NCBI GenBank assembly: GCA_023231475.1
Contig: JALJEE010000763.1
Location: 1-64,000 of the forward strand
Origin: Seison nebaliae
Lineage: Eukaryota > Rotifera > Pararotatoria > Seisonacea > Seisonidae
Reading direction: 5' to 3'
DNA: 64,000 nucleotides
Below, piece after piece: positions 37,201 to 52,100 of the stretch (positions are counted from its first letter, which is position 1; every line of letters starts with the position of its first letter). The notes under the pieces are model-generated. The model was not told where the DNA came from, did no database searches, and saw nothing but the letters and a program-made list of their open reading frames with translations. The translations under genes were made by a program, and so were the position numbers.

Positions 37201-40200
37201 ATGTGACATTTCGTTGACAGATCTTGACCATTAATTTGGAGGATAGATTCATTTCTATCCTAGAAAAGTAAAAAAATTTTCAACGACCATTTAACAGTTA
37301 TATTTTATTGAAAAAATGGTTTGAGACAAATGAATTTATGTTTTTAATTTCATCCTATTTCTTCTACCTTTCTTTTCGGAAAGGTCTTCTATTTCGGGGA
37401 AAAATGATGCTAATCAATAAACAGTTCCAATTATTTTATGAAAAGAACAATATGGATTATGAAATAAAATTTATATTAAACATTATAAAAAAAATATATC
37501 CGTCTTATCCTAATTATATTGTTGAAGAAGAAAGAATGTGATGGAATTATGATAGATGTTTGCATGAATACTGTTGAACGGTCTTTTGTGGAAGTGGACG
37601 TTAAAGTTTTCCGGTCAACAGTCGTCTTTCATTTAGCTCTAAATAATGGAGATGGGCAATTGAATTAGCATGCACCAATTACATTCAAGTGTTTGTGGTG
37701 TTTATTGAAATACTGAGGAGTGATATTGTTTGAAATAGTTTTAAGGAAGGATTTTAATTATGGATAAGTTAACAAAAGAGAAGGAAAGTAGATTGGATAA
37801 ATTTTCTTCTTAAGATTTCATTTGAACCTTTCAGCCATATAATATCCAATACATAGAGTACCCAACGTACTATACTATAATACAAAATGAAACATTGGAT
37901 TTTCTTCTTCATTTTTTTCATTCATTCCAATAAGATTTAACGATGTTGCTTGTCAAATACTACTCTATGAATATATGCAATTAAATTGGATGCTTCGCAC
38001 GAATTACGGATAAAAAATGCAAATTCATATAACTATTCCTATTTTCAATGTATATCCAGCTACAAATATCAATGAACTAGTTGGGAAATTTTGGAAATTT
38101 TACAATGTCTTTTATTCTTCTAATGAACTCATAAGGATATGGTAGAATTTATGAATGATATTGGATAAGGTGAAGAATAGAATAGAAAATGAAATAGATC
38201 AAGCATAAAAATGTTCATCATTCCAATCGTTCATAACTTCTGGAATTAACGATTGTGGTGAATCACATATACGATGTCGACCTGTAGATTATTGATTTTA
38301 AAATCCTTTTCTACAGGAAATTTGTTTATTCCCATCTACATTTTAGGGAAACATTTGGAGAAGCGTTGTCAAACATTTTCTCAGTGTGAAATGACCATTT
38401 GAATGAGCTCCCGGTTATTCTTCAACTAATGTATCTATTGGGAGTTGAAAACACTCGACATTAAGAATGGAATAGAACATATGGATATTTTGAAATGGTT
38501 GTTTTAATATGTATTATGTACATAATTTCTATATAGTTCTCCTGACGCATCATGTAAGATTGTATAATCATTATTCTTATTTATTTAAGCACTCTCATTT
38601 ACACATACGGCCACTTATTCTCCCTACGTGTATACATAAGTTTGGCTACGTATAATTTCTTATCCAAATCTAAGACAAGAATGTTCATATAGATGGTACA
38701 TACAAATGGTGTTAACACACCGGCTGCCTTCATTCATATGTATACAGATGAAATTGATACAAAATTTTAATTTAATTGTAGAAGAATCAATTGTATCATT
38801 ATACAATTGTTATACAACATTAAAGCTATATTACGAACCGAAAGTAGTCGAATATTTTATACTTTGAGTTTATATAGTCCTTTTTGTATAAACTCGAATG
38901 TACATGTGTATATTTGCAATATTCTCATCCTATTTATTTGTCTGTGAAAACGAAATGAAGCTGAACGATTGCCCGAATCGTCGAAGGTCATCCAAAGCAA
39001 AAAATGGAGGAATTTGAGTGTTGGTGTTGATTTTTCACATTTTACCTACCTCCTATTTCCTAATTTAAATTATAGAAGAGGAAGTCGCTTTTTTATATTT
39101 CATTTTCATTAACTATAATTAGACGATAATTATTCGCAGCTAATAAAAAATGGAAGCGGCTGATCTATTCGTTCCGATTTGAAGTAGATCAATTATTTTG
39201 ATAAGCTAAATTGAACGTATGTTTTGAGATTCATATGTAGACGAAGAAGTCGATTTGTCGGATTATAACTATTACTGTTTATTTAAATTTAGTCTTTTCT
39301 AATGATTAATGGACAAGATGCGGTGAATGAAATTCATTTCACCTTGAATGATTAATCTGAATTGAATAGAATAGCCAACTCATATGTACAGCGACTTTAG
39401 GACAAAAGAGCCGTTGGACAAGACACCCACGGCCATAAAAATGAACAGACTAAAGTTCTACGGAGAAAAATAATATGAAGTTTTCAATCATTGAAGTACT
39501 CAATCGTTCTTTTTTTTATTGATTTTAATTGGCATTTTAATTTTTTAATTTTTACAAATGCAATATATTATTTCCGATAAATGAATGATCATTCGAGTAA
39601 TTTGAATCTCTATTCAAAGAGATGATACTATTAGATCATAATCAATGACCAACCCACTTTTCTCAATTATTTCATTTAGGTTAGCTTCATATGTTGACTG
39701 TTATTGTTAGTTAGATAGGTAAGGAAGTTTTACTTCGTTCACACAATTGAATGTATATTCAGGTAGATGATAATTCAATGTGGTTCCTTATGTTCTATTG
39801 GACCATTTTCTTGTTGTAATCGAATTCTATGATTATTTCATAATTTCACAGAAATTATCTACAATGTCACCAAATGGTAATTACTTTTTTTATCTTTCCC
39901 AAATAATACAGTAAACATAAACTTTCTTAGATAAAACATAATGGGCGAGACGGAACGTTTTAAAAGTTTAGATAAGACCAACTCCCCAAGTATGTAAGAG
40001 AAGGATTGTGCTGTAGTTGAAATGAAACTTATAGTTGAATTGGATCATAATTAACAATTGATTCCTTCGAGAAAACTTCTTATTATTTCTTCCCAATCGA
40101 TTGCCATTGAAACCGATATTGTGTTAAATCATTTTTCATCTTTTTTTAACCATCCTTCCTATTATTCAATTTTAATTTTTCGATAGATGGATGAAGAGTA

Positions 40201-43200
40201 GAAAATCAAACAGATTAGCACTAAATTATTTGAAGCACACTCTGTCTACAAAATGCACATAATACACATATTGAAGTGATGTAATACCGGACACGGAGTA
40301 GTAGCGGAAAGTAGTTCCATTACTATATACACAGAAATCGATAAAAGGATTTTCTTTCGAACAAAATGAATAAATATAATGAGTTTCACCTAATGATTTC
40401 ATCGGTCATAGTATTTCCTCCAATAAAACAATGATTAACTAGTTAAATAAGTGAATGCTGAATGAAATGAGGTGGGCAAAACATTATGTTGGAAGAAAGG
40501 TGGTTTTTTTTTTGTTTTTCAAATCATTCTTCCTCTCGAATGCTTACTGTCCAACGCACGGTATTCACTGTGGAAATGATCCTTATCCCCTAATGCCTTC
40601 GTGAAAAATTGATGGAGGAAATATTAATTCATCTGCTCATCGTTCGAATACGAAATACTCACAACATTTTTTCTTCGGTGACGCCTAGATGGAAGACTAA
40701 TTGGCATGATGTTTTATGATACAAGTTTTGAAATGAGGATCTTTACTTCGTCTTCATTTGAGAGAGGTGCTTAGTAACTCCGTGAATAAGATATCTCGAA
40801 CGACTCTTAGTTAGTGGAGAACGATCATTTCTTTGATTGAAGGTCAAATTTAATATAAAGTTAATTTAACTGACATATTATGTGAGTTGGTGGACCATAT
40901 GGAATCTATAGGACACTTCATATCATGGCGACTTGGGCGACATGTTAATTTAATGTTTTCATTTAACCTCTTTCCAAATCTTTTACACACAACTATAATT
41001 CTTCCTTTTCTTATATGTCAGTATGTGATGTTGAACGGAACAGTTTCGGTTCATTCATCCACATCCTAATACGGTATGTGGGGGTCAAATATTTTGGTTT
41101 CTCTTATTCTCTCGTTATCTACTAATAGCAACAGTGTTAGAAATGATGTAACAAATTGAATATTTTATTGAAATTTTAATTAGTGTTTATGAGAGAAGGA
41201 GATAAAGTTGAAGAACAGATTGATCTAATCTTTTAAGAAAACTGATAAAATGTTATTAGCAAAGTCGAATTTTTAGATGAATTTTAATTTGTTTTCTAAC
41301 GAGAAATGAGAGAGTTTTCAAAAATTGAAGGATTCTTCCATAATTTGAATAATACGAACCCTTTGTTTTCAATAAGAACCTTTTATAAAACCAGCTCTTA
41401 CAGTTAATGGAACCATACGATAACCGATGCCATAAGTAATATTACTCTATAAATTTTATCCCAATAACAATCAGTTATTTTATGTAGTTCTTAGTATTTT
41501 ACTTATGATTCTATATTTGTAATGATATACTTATGTTGTTGTTCAGAATTAATAATTAAATTTAGCGAAATGTTAAAGTATTCACTAATTGAATTTCATT
41601 TTGTAACGTCTCTTCTTCAACGGTTGTGATTATGATGAGGAGTGATGAATGTGAATGAGATTTTTATTTCAGATATCCAAGAACGAAGTTAATTCATTTT
41701 CCATACTTATCATTTTTAATTTATCTTGTCTTCACTCATTTGGATTGCATTGTACTAGTTTCACAATAACTTCTCCAACATAAATACACTTTACTTGTTA
41801 TGGCCAACGCCAGTCTCCTTATTATTCAATATCGTTATATGATTATTATTTTCATCATCACCAACATAATGATTATTCTACCATAAACCGGTCATGGGGT
41901 TCCTTTCCTTTCCTCTCCAAATTTCAATGTATCCTTTCTATCTGTTCTCGTGTCCATCATAAAATCGACGACTTCCACACTTGTATTCTTTAGATTGATG
42001 CAGTCCATCAGCACTATTAGTAAAAGTTAGTTATTCTCCCATTCTTGTGTGAAAATGAAATAGAGTTATCTAAATAGTAAAGTTTCATTTTCGACACACC
42101 CGGAGTAGAAGTATGTAAAGATCGATTATTTTTATAAGACATCACCAAATTGTGCTTAAAGATGAAATAGATTGAAATGAGTGATTACTCATTTTCTGCA
42201 TCAATTCCATTTGGCAAGTTATTCAGCACCATTCTCTAAGTATTTCCAAGATCTCCGGATAATTCTTAAAAATTATTTTCATGGAATCTAGTTGTAATTT
42301 ACTATATTATCAATGAAATAGTTTCATGTTCCGTTTCTTCACATAATTTACGAATCTTCTTATAAATCCATTCATTATTTTACAAACAGATTATGATAAT
42401 ACATTTCAGATTACCACCTGATGGATGAATAAGTCTACTGATGACTAACATTTGGATAGTTTAAGCAAAACGATAAAGTTTTACTTCATGACAATTCAAT
42501 TGTCTCAAATATCATCAATGCAAAAATATAATAACCAATGAATATTTATCACAACATTTTAACAAACAACTCGATACTTCAAAAGTTTCAAAAAGAACAA
42601 TGTCATATCATATATGAAACGTTTTCCATATTCAAAGTAACTTATACTGTACAAATATCTGTACAAATTATATAACATATTACCAAACATATGGAACCAC
42701 ATAGTATCGGTTTACAGTTTAACTTCCGACCCAATAAACAGTACCATAGGCACATTTAAATTTTATTTTCTTATAACCTACTCAATTCGAAATCTTCCAA
42801 ATCAAATTACGAACAATTCCAATAAATTGGAAGATGCTAGGAAGATCACATATTCAACAAACAATAATACCAACAACCAAAACTCTAATCAATAGTTTAA
42901 CAAAATCGACAAAACTTTCTCAATCAATTTATCAATAAATCAATTAGGAAAAAATTTTTTTTGGAATCCAGCCAAATCATCAATTTCTTATTTTCAACTA
43001 TTTTTCATATCACCAATACTTGTAGTAATAAACATTTTCTCGAAATTACTCCTCGAGAATATTTAGGAAGTTTTCTATTTTTCAAATTCTCATCTACATA
43101 CCAGTGACACCCAAGAAAATATATATACAAACCTAAACTTTACAACGAAAATCTGGAAGCCGTCAAAGAAAAAAGGTTTGTAAATTAAACTATTATATCT

Positions 43201-46200
43201 ACTGACCAAGGACAGAACTTCATTCTTAAAACAAATCTTCCTTAAATCCTCTTTCTACATTTTAATTTATTTTAACATTAATCAGACCCATAAACAATTA
43301 ACCAAACAACATTAAGGACATGGTCATTTTGCACCAAAAAAATTTTCAACAAAGTACATTTCTCTCAAAAACTTTGGTCACTCCATGTTTCACTTTTCGT
43401 CATGTACGGTCTTTTTTCAATTTAATATTAAGTATTAGGTATTAGGAAAATTGAAAAAGTTTATTGCTAAACTGATATTGTTTAGCTTTCTTTGAGATAT
43501 ATATCTTTGTGAGAAAAACTCTTTATATCACGGTAAAGAATTAGCTACTACGATTAATAATTGAACAAATTGAACAGATGATTAAAGGGGAAAAATCAAG
43601 TGGAGCATTTCGTAAGAAATGAAAGGAAGCGAAAAATAAGAAATTTTGATTAGGAGAAAAAATTTATCAATCGAAAAAAAATCAATTTGAGGAAGAAGTT
43701 AATTAATTTAATTAATTTCGTGCTTTTCATCAAACCATAAATAGTCACAAGAGAATATGATGAGATTTGGATTGAAGATAATTGTTGTCGAAATTATCTT
43801 TCTCTTATCTTACACTCCAATATTATATGTGTCGTTAAGATCAATGTGAAAACTAAAGAAATTGATATTTGTTTGAAGAAGAAAAGAAAAAGAAAGTTTC
43901 AGAAAGTTTTTCAAAAACTCTCAAAAGTTGAAGTCGAACACGGTTTTTCTAATCGTTTCTTCTTTTCAACGAAAATAGAAGTTATATTTATAATAATTTT
44001 TAATCAATCAAATGTTTCTAATCTCATTCATTATTCACATTAGTTTATGTTAGTCAATTTCTCTGTTTACGAAATTAAACAAAAACGATTATTACGTCGA
44101 AAAATGAAAGAAAGAAAAGTTAGAGGAGAATTATTTTGTAGTCAACTCCACTTGAACGATAGTGGAGTCTCCAGATTTAGGAAAAATGGATAAGTCCAAC
44201 TTCTCTTGATATATTTAGGAACGGATGTTCGTTGTCGAGAAGTGAATAACAAGTGTCATAAGATGAAGTATCATGGTAAGTGCAACGAATGGTAGACAGG
44301 CGACTCGAATTGTTGTCGACAACTATTTTTTTAAGAATGGGAAAGACAAATGAAAATATTGAATATTGATCTTAAAGGATAGTACTTCCGATTAGTACGA
44401 ATTCCGATGAATTCCTTACGATTATTGACCGAATTGAAACACTTTTTAAAGAATAGAATTCCCATAAAATGAGAAACATTATTCTTCGAAATTGATTTTA
44501 TTCAACCTATTCTTCCGCTTCTCACCAAATTTACATTCCACATTTAGTTTCTCCTTCATCTTCCAAATTCAGTTCGTTATCCCAGTCAGTGAACCTGAGG
44601 TTTAATGGTGATTTTGATTGTGAATTGACAGAAGTTATAACATCAATCACCGAAATGAACCTTCTCAACTACTTGTTAGTGAGCTGATATGTCGATTGAT
44701 ATGAGGAACATCAAAAACGAATTTTTTTTGAACTCTTTTCGTTTTAGTGGTCGAATTGTGTGAAGTGAATAATAAACGACTCTCAATATAAAAGTAAACA
44801 AAAGAGCAGTCTTCCTCAAATTTTAGTAGTTATATCTAGCGGTAGCTAATGCTTAATCGAATATTTTCAACCAAATTAATCAAAATTCAAAATTTCCAAC
44901 TAGATTAGTTTCATTGATTTCATTTGATAAGTCTCAGTATTAATGAACCAAAAGAATGCATTAACCTGACTCTCTTTCAAGATTTTATTAGAAGTATTAA
45001 GTTTTTGTCAATCGAATTATTTATTCTCCCACATTCCTCCACTTCCATTAATCATTAGGTTACTCTCTTTGTTGAACATGGCGATTCATCAATATCATTT
45101 AATAGCTCCATTGATACGGGACTCATACGAGAGTCGAATCAATAATCATTATTAAGTCAAAAAAAAATGAATCTGATTTTTCCAAATGGTGATAACATAA
45201 AATTAGTAACATGAAAGTGAGAAGATTGTTAGATCTCAAAAAAGAAGGAAGGGAATACTATTTCTATCTTGAATTTTCCATCAACTTGTTGTAAAGACGC
45301 CGATCATATTTGTTATTGGGACATAAAGAGAACGTGTGATGGACGGTACAATTGTGGTCATTAATGCAAAATGGAATGATCTTCCAGTTAAATTGTGTAA
45401 ATGATTAACGTTCTCCACACGATCAGTATATTGAGCTAATGATTTTTTCATCAATTTTTTTTCCTTCTTTTAAGAACTCCGACATCGACACTTTGTTAAT
45501 GCTTGTCAGTTCTTTCTTCTATCTAACTGAAAGATGAAATATAAATGATTATTATGATATTGGGATAGATACTTGTTAGGATAGTGAGTGTAGATATTAG
45601 ACAACCTGTACATTGCTGAATATCGTGCTATTAGAAACCATCATTATTTTATGAATAGTAAGAGGAGTGTGTTGTCTTTAATTGGTAGTCGTTGAAAAAT
45701 GTTGAAATTTAATTATTTTTCATATCATTTACAAATATTTCAGTTATTACACATATTCACTATTCCACCTATGTTTATCTTCATCAGTTTGTCTAATAAG
45801 AAAAATGAAAAATTGAAGGAAAAGTTTCAAAGATGAGAGATGTCTGAAATGAGTGACTCACTCACAGTGAGAGAGTACGCACATATATAGGTATCTATTT
45901 CGATCGCATCACCATTTCAACCGTTCGACAAGTAAAATAACAACAAACTAAATTCTGCACGAGTAACAGACGCCGTTACGTTTCAACATTTTCATATTTT
46001 GAGGAAAGTAAAATCATGATTAAATGGATTGAATAAACAGTTGTAGGATCAAATACGTCCGACACTATAAAAACATCTCTACCATATTATCTGCTTTTAT
46101 TTTTGCAAGATTCTTACCTTCCTTTCATACCATTCATTTAATTTCCTCTTCAACGGTAAATTTTCAAGATTGTCTTGATTTTCAAACTCTCCTGTGTATC

Positions 46201-49127
46201 CTCCCAACGACTCGTTTTCTGATTTGAGAAAACGGGATTTTTATATAAGAAAATCACCTTTCTAAATACGTTCCAAAAAAATTCATTACTTCTAGTTACC
46301 TTCTGCTTCTTTCAAAAAGTCTTTCTCACAACTTGTTTCATTCGAGTTGTTTATATAAATTTATTATTGATAATAAATGGAGTAAACTCTTCCTATTCAC
46401 TCAAAGGAGCACGTGTGATTGTGATGTTTGGAATGACAAGATAAGATTAGTGGCACAACCAACTCTTTTTCAGAGTCGTTAGTAGCAGTTACCGAGGCTA
46501 ATGGAGTGCCAATCAGTTTCTCAATTGTTTAGTGTCAAATTGCAGAATGATAAATTTTCTATATTTGTAACTTCTTCGTCTTCCATCTATCGACGTTTGT
46601 AAACAATGGACTTTATGTAATTCACCTATCGATATGTGGCACTTTGTCGAATTCTTCAAATTTCCATACATACATCTATGTACAGATAAATGTTCCATTA
46701 AATTGATCGATAGTTACCAATGTTAAATATCCGAATAACAACAAGCCTCAGAAAACTTGAAACTTGTCCTCCTGACCACTCGTCAATTGACGTCGTCCGA
46801 ACTTTTATTAGATTAAGGAGAGAAGATTTCTGGAATATTTTTCCGGTTGTAAACGTCGTTTACTAAATAACAACTGAACTTTTATTAAACGGTGAGACAG
46901 GTTGATGAATGATCCCTATTGATTTATTAAGAGGGAAATTGGTAAACATTTAAAAGAAGTTGATTCCACTTATTTTACAGACTGTCTTTCTTTTAAATGG
47001 AGTCATTAGCAGATGAATTATGGCGTTGGGGATTCATCGCTAATTCATCACCTTGTCGTCGTCTGCTCATTCGTCATCAGAATAATCTCTACGTTACTTT
47101 CCTGTCATTTAATCGCGTTTTACTTATCATTGTAGCGATAACCGTATGTTTTCTCCTTCAATTTTCTGTAGATTTTATGATTAATAACTTGTCGTACATT
47201 TTTTTATGTTCGACGAAGAATGAAAGAAATCTCAGCTTTTTTCAAGTTTTTCTTCATTCTAGGACCATCGGTTTATCTATGTGTAACTCATTCGATTCTT
47301 TATTGGATCTAATGTCCATTCTGTTCAACTGAACCGATTTATGTTCACTTTTTATTCTATTGACGTTTGCGAAGCACTTGAAATCGACAGACTAATTAGA
47401 AGACTCATAATCAAGAATGCAAATTTATCTTCTCATTTCGGAGGGACTCCTTCTGATTATTATCTAAGATGTTTAAGTTCTTCTGCTTTCACTCTCATCG
47501 GTAAGGTAAACTTTCTCTGGTTGATAGCGATATCGATCGTCTGACGATTAGATGTTGTCGATCCATGTAACAAGTTCAGGTAAGGGGAGATAAAAACAGA
47601 TTGTTTCATCAAAAAGCAGGAGATGGATATGAAATTTAGCACGGAAATGTGATCAGTTCAGTTGATGTATGCTTAATGATTGTTCCCCATATATATATTC
47701 AAATTTAATTTACATAAATATCTGATGTTCATTATCGTTCTTCACTTTATAATGATTTAAAGAGTAAGTGAGCTGGTAGATATTGGCGGAAAATAAAACG
47801 GTGTCTACTTTGAACACCTCTTCTACTACATGGGAAATGTTGAAGGGAAAGAGCAAAAAAATCAAAGTTTTTATTTCCTAAAACAAAAATTTTAGTCCAT
47901 CACCATTTATGTTTTTGTTGTTGCTACAATTTCCGTTGATGGCGATGATGATAATAAAGTTTTATTTATTTGAATTCTTTATACTGCTCTTAAGTTTAAA
48001 TGAAAGATATTAATCATCTCATTAATAAAATGGTTGTTGAGCAACCGCTGAGAATAGTGCGAACGTTGCAGAAACGTTTGTCCGTTAAACTTGACCAAGC
48101 AGCTAAGAAGTGAGAAAGATCCATTACTTAAATGGTCTCAATCTATTAGCTAAATAGCTGGATTGTACAAAACAGAACTCAACATCATTTGTGCTAATTT
48201 TATGCGAGAGTAGCTGATGACATGTGATCTCGATAAAGGATAGTATTCCTCTTGATTGCCTTCATCACCGATGTTCAACTTCTAAATTGAACATCCAAAT
48301 ATTTACAAACTTGCCTTTTCCTTCATTATTATCATTAACGTTCTGTGCAACTGGGAAGATTATGGGTCAATTTCAGAGGGAGACTTCACATTTTTGTAAG
48401 ATTCATTTGAAAGAAATTTCCTGAAAGGTTCGATTGATAAAAGTTTGATGTAATTCACTTCTTCACTTTTCTATTCTAACAGAAATTCAAAGCACCTTCA
48501 TCCTTCTTTATCATAAACTTTTCTCATTCAAATTAAATTTCTAATACGTTTACATTATCTTCTATTCTGATGACAACCATTTGTCGTTGAATAAATTATA
48601 TAATTATATTTGATATTCATCAGTTACCTAGTAGTGACCAATTGACCATATGTTCCTCTTTTCATCTTTCACAAGGGAAGATCAAAGTTACATTCATGTG
48701 GTTAACGATATGTAATGTTCTGAGTCTATCCTTCGGAAAGTCCACTTGTTCAATTCTCTATCCTAATAGTTCTAGTTTTGACTTTAAACAAAAATATCCA
48801 ACAACACTTAATTAGATTAAACATAATCATATTTCAACTCTTTTCAATTCAAACGGATTTTAATAACCACAGTATTCTAGGGAAAAAGTTGAAATGGGAA
48901 ATGATTCTTTACGATCTCTTAACTTCCGACTTGTGAAGAGTCAAACTGTTCTAAATACAAAATATGTGTGTAGGTAAAGTTCTTTCTTAAATATACTTTT
49001 CTTCTCGAAAGAATGATATTGTTCTTCTCTCATGAATTTTTCTTCTTTTTCCTTTACTTTTTATTGTCGTAGATTTTTGGAGAACAACAACAAAACGAAA
49101 TTGCGAAGAAACCATTTAAACTTTAGT
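34213..49127. other. 15-kb gene-poor region
   Basis: Fifteen kilobases of AT-rich DNA with no frame that I can assign. The longest frames are 37308-37541 (77 codons) and 46997-47332 plus 47341-47544 (111 and 67 codons); none has a recognisable domain. Local features include an AT-rich simple stretch near 35200-35240, a small doubled TATTAGG motif near 43430-43447 and a short palindrome CTCACTCACAGTGAG near 45856-45874. No tRNA was recognised by eye. The position directly upstream of a nuclear receptor suggests long untranslated exons or enhancers. Confidence 0.45.
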
Positions 49128-49154
49128 ATGAGCGAAGTAAAATGCTCTTCATGA
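49128..49154 (+). promoter_or_regulatory. Short upstream ORF overlapping the receptor start
   Basis: An ATG at 49128 opens an eight-codon frame that ends in TGA at 49152-49154. It overlaps the receptor ATG at 49142 out of frame, and its stop overlaps a second in-frame receptor ATG at 49151 as ATGA. This could reduce or redirect initiation. It matters only if the transcript starts upstream of 49128, which I cannot see. Confidence 0.35.
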
Positions 49155-52100
49155 ATATTCCAGCGTCCTTGAATAGTCCGAAAGGGAACGACGTGAAAAG
49201 CCAAACATCGGACGTTTCATCAATCGAATCTGTTTCATCATCGTTATCTTCTTCCTCCACGTTGTCGACGGATTTGTCAGGTGGTGGTGTCGAAGATCAG
49301 AATACCAAATTTTTTATGACGAACAATCTCAATTCTTCAAATTCTCAACAACATATAACCAACAACAATAACAACAATATTTCAAATATTAATTTCAATA
49401 ATACTAGGCAGCTTTTCCAACATAATTCGACATCATCACAATCGATTGGCTCTCCAAATTTCCTCCAATATTCTTCAACTCCACAAACAAAAAGAACGGA
49501 AACAACTACTGCCAATTCTCAAAATAACAACCACCAATTGTTAGGTGGGACTGAGAGTAAATCGATTGAATCTGATATACGATCGAATTATGATGCATTA
49601 TCCGCTCTCATCTCACAAACATATTCTCAATATAACATGACAATCACTCATCCTTACTATCAATTATATGAGAATGCTGCTGCAACTAATCTACTATTCA
49701 ACAATTTAATGAATCTCTCAACTAATAACAACAATTCTGTCACCAACACCAATAACAATAACTGCAACACCGTCAATCAAATTCAACAACAATCGAATTC
49801 TGTAAATCAACAACCGTATTTGGATAATTATACTATGATCGCATTAGCTGCTCAACAAGCTGCATTGGTTAATCCACAGAATTTGACGAATATTCCCTTG
49901 TTTGACAGACAACCACATACAATAGACAAATTACCACAACCACTTGGCAGTGAAGTATCACCACAAGAGAAACCACCATTATTTTCGAGTAAGGCGAATG
50001 TTTGTAATGTATGTTCGGAACCAGCTAGTGGATTACATTGTGGTGCAGTGACTTGTGAAGCGTGCAAAGTTTCTTTTCTTCTTTATTGAGAATTATTCTA
50101 TTAATTTTGATTATAGAAATTCTTTTTGAGAAGTGCAAATGGTGAAGCGGAGAAATATAAATGTAATCGATTAGGAAATTGTTCGATAACTCGTTTCACT
50201 CGAACTCTATGTCAATTCTGTCGATATCAGAAATGTCTCACCGTTGGTATGAAATTGAATGGTTAATTTTTATTTTCCTTCATTTTTCAATATAATGAAT
50301 TTTCTCATTTTTTAGCTGATATTCGAACACCCAGTGTTACTGAAGTGTTCAAGAAGATTCCATGTACGGTGTGTAAAGCACCAGCATCTGGAATGCATTT
50401 CGGTTCGATCACATGTGAAGGATGTAAAGTTTCATTCTTTTTATTTTCTCATTTTTCTTTCAACATTTTTATAAAAGGGATTCTTCCGTCGATGTATTAA
50501 GGAACCAAATCCTGAATTTAAATATAAATGTCTCAATAATCGTCAATGTGTTATTAGTAGTTCTACTAGAAATGTTTGTCGATCATGCCGATTCCGTCGA
50601 TGTATCGGTGTTGGAATGTCAAGTAAAGCGAGTCGAATTGGACGACAATCGAATTTATTCAAATTTCAAGTGATGGAAATGCAAGCAAATGGATCGAATG
50701 ATCCCCAAGAAATTATTCGATATATGACGGAAGTTGGACGGAATAAAGCTGCACGAATGGCAAGTAAACGTAATCCGGTTCCTGGTATTTGGTCTGCCAT
50801 AAGTTCCGGTCTTCGCTTATCCGCATCATCGTCTTCAACGTCTGTTGGTCAAACGACGACCGATGAAAATAAAAAAGAAAAAAAGGAAATAGGAAAAGTA
50901 AAAAATTTGGTAAAGAAAGAATATAAATCGAGCAACATCTCAAACAATCACATTAACGACAACAACATGAAGCTTACTAATGAAACAAATCAATTTATAC
51001 ATGAGATTGGCGGAGAGATGTTGGAAAGTCCGATAATGAATCGGCAACAAAACCTCAATTTAATGGCATCGGAGAATAACAGAAATATTCCACAACAATT
51101 CGATTATCCGATGAGAAAATTAGAGAATTATGATCAACGATCTACATCAACCTTTCCATCATTGTCTAAAGAAGTGATACAAAATAAGACTAATGACCAC
51201 AATCTCAGTAATCACCTTCTACATAACTCATTCTCCAATTCCAACTTGTCGTCAACTATTCATTCAAATGAACTCTTACCTCCAAAGAATTCCAACTGTG
51301 TTGGTTAGTCTCATTATTTTCTATTATTTTGTTTTTATTGTAATTTTGTAATTTGTAATTCTTACTTTATATTTTTAATGATCATATCTCATATACGTAT
51401 GTATTGCTTTATACGACAGACTGTATTACTATTACAGATAATTTTTATGTTTCATTTTTATAATATTCTAATTCTTGTGAAAAACATTTTTTCTTTTTTT
51501 CATTAATTGTACTTATAAATTTTTTCTTAAACCTCTCAAATAGATCCGATGAAATTGTTGAATATTATGAAGAATAAGGAGCAGAATCAACAATTATTTC
51601 AACCACCATATTCATCATCACAATCAAATATGAATATGAAGAGACGAAGTATTGACCAGGTGCCAGGAGAAACATTGAAACGACTGTGTACGAATCAACC
51701 GAGATTATCAGTTCCTTATAATTTTTCTGATTCTAAACTGATGGTCAAAGCGCAACAACAATATGTCAATCACTCGATGATAAGTGGTCAGGAGAACTTA
51801 GTGAAAGAATATGAGGATATTATTAATCAAGTTCAACAAAGTTTTCTTCGACAACAACAAGTTTCCTTCGATTATTTCCAATCGTCTTTATTGAAATTTT
51901 CTTTTATAATTCTTTCTATAAAAGTTATTGAACAACTTTTATGAATATAATGATTGTACATCATCGGTTGCTGATATTTGTGCGGAAAAATTAACGAGTT
52001 ATGGGAAATTATGTGTCCGTTTCGCCGCCTCTTTACCAGGTAACTTTTATTTTTCTCTTATTTGGATGAATGTTTAAATTGAATTCTTTAGATTTCTCCT

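Noticed and set aside
36858-37541. Two plus-strand frames of 72 and 77 codons
   Set aside because: No domain, no start context, hydrophobic AT-rich composition; considered a transposase remnant but no catalytic motif is visible.
45856-45874. Short palindrome CTCACTCACAGTGAG
   Set aside because: A 6-bp stem is expected by chance in a 15-kb stretch.
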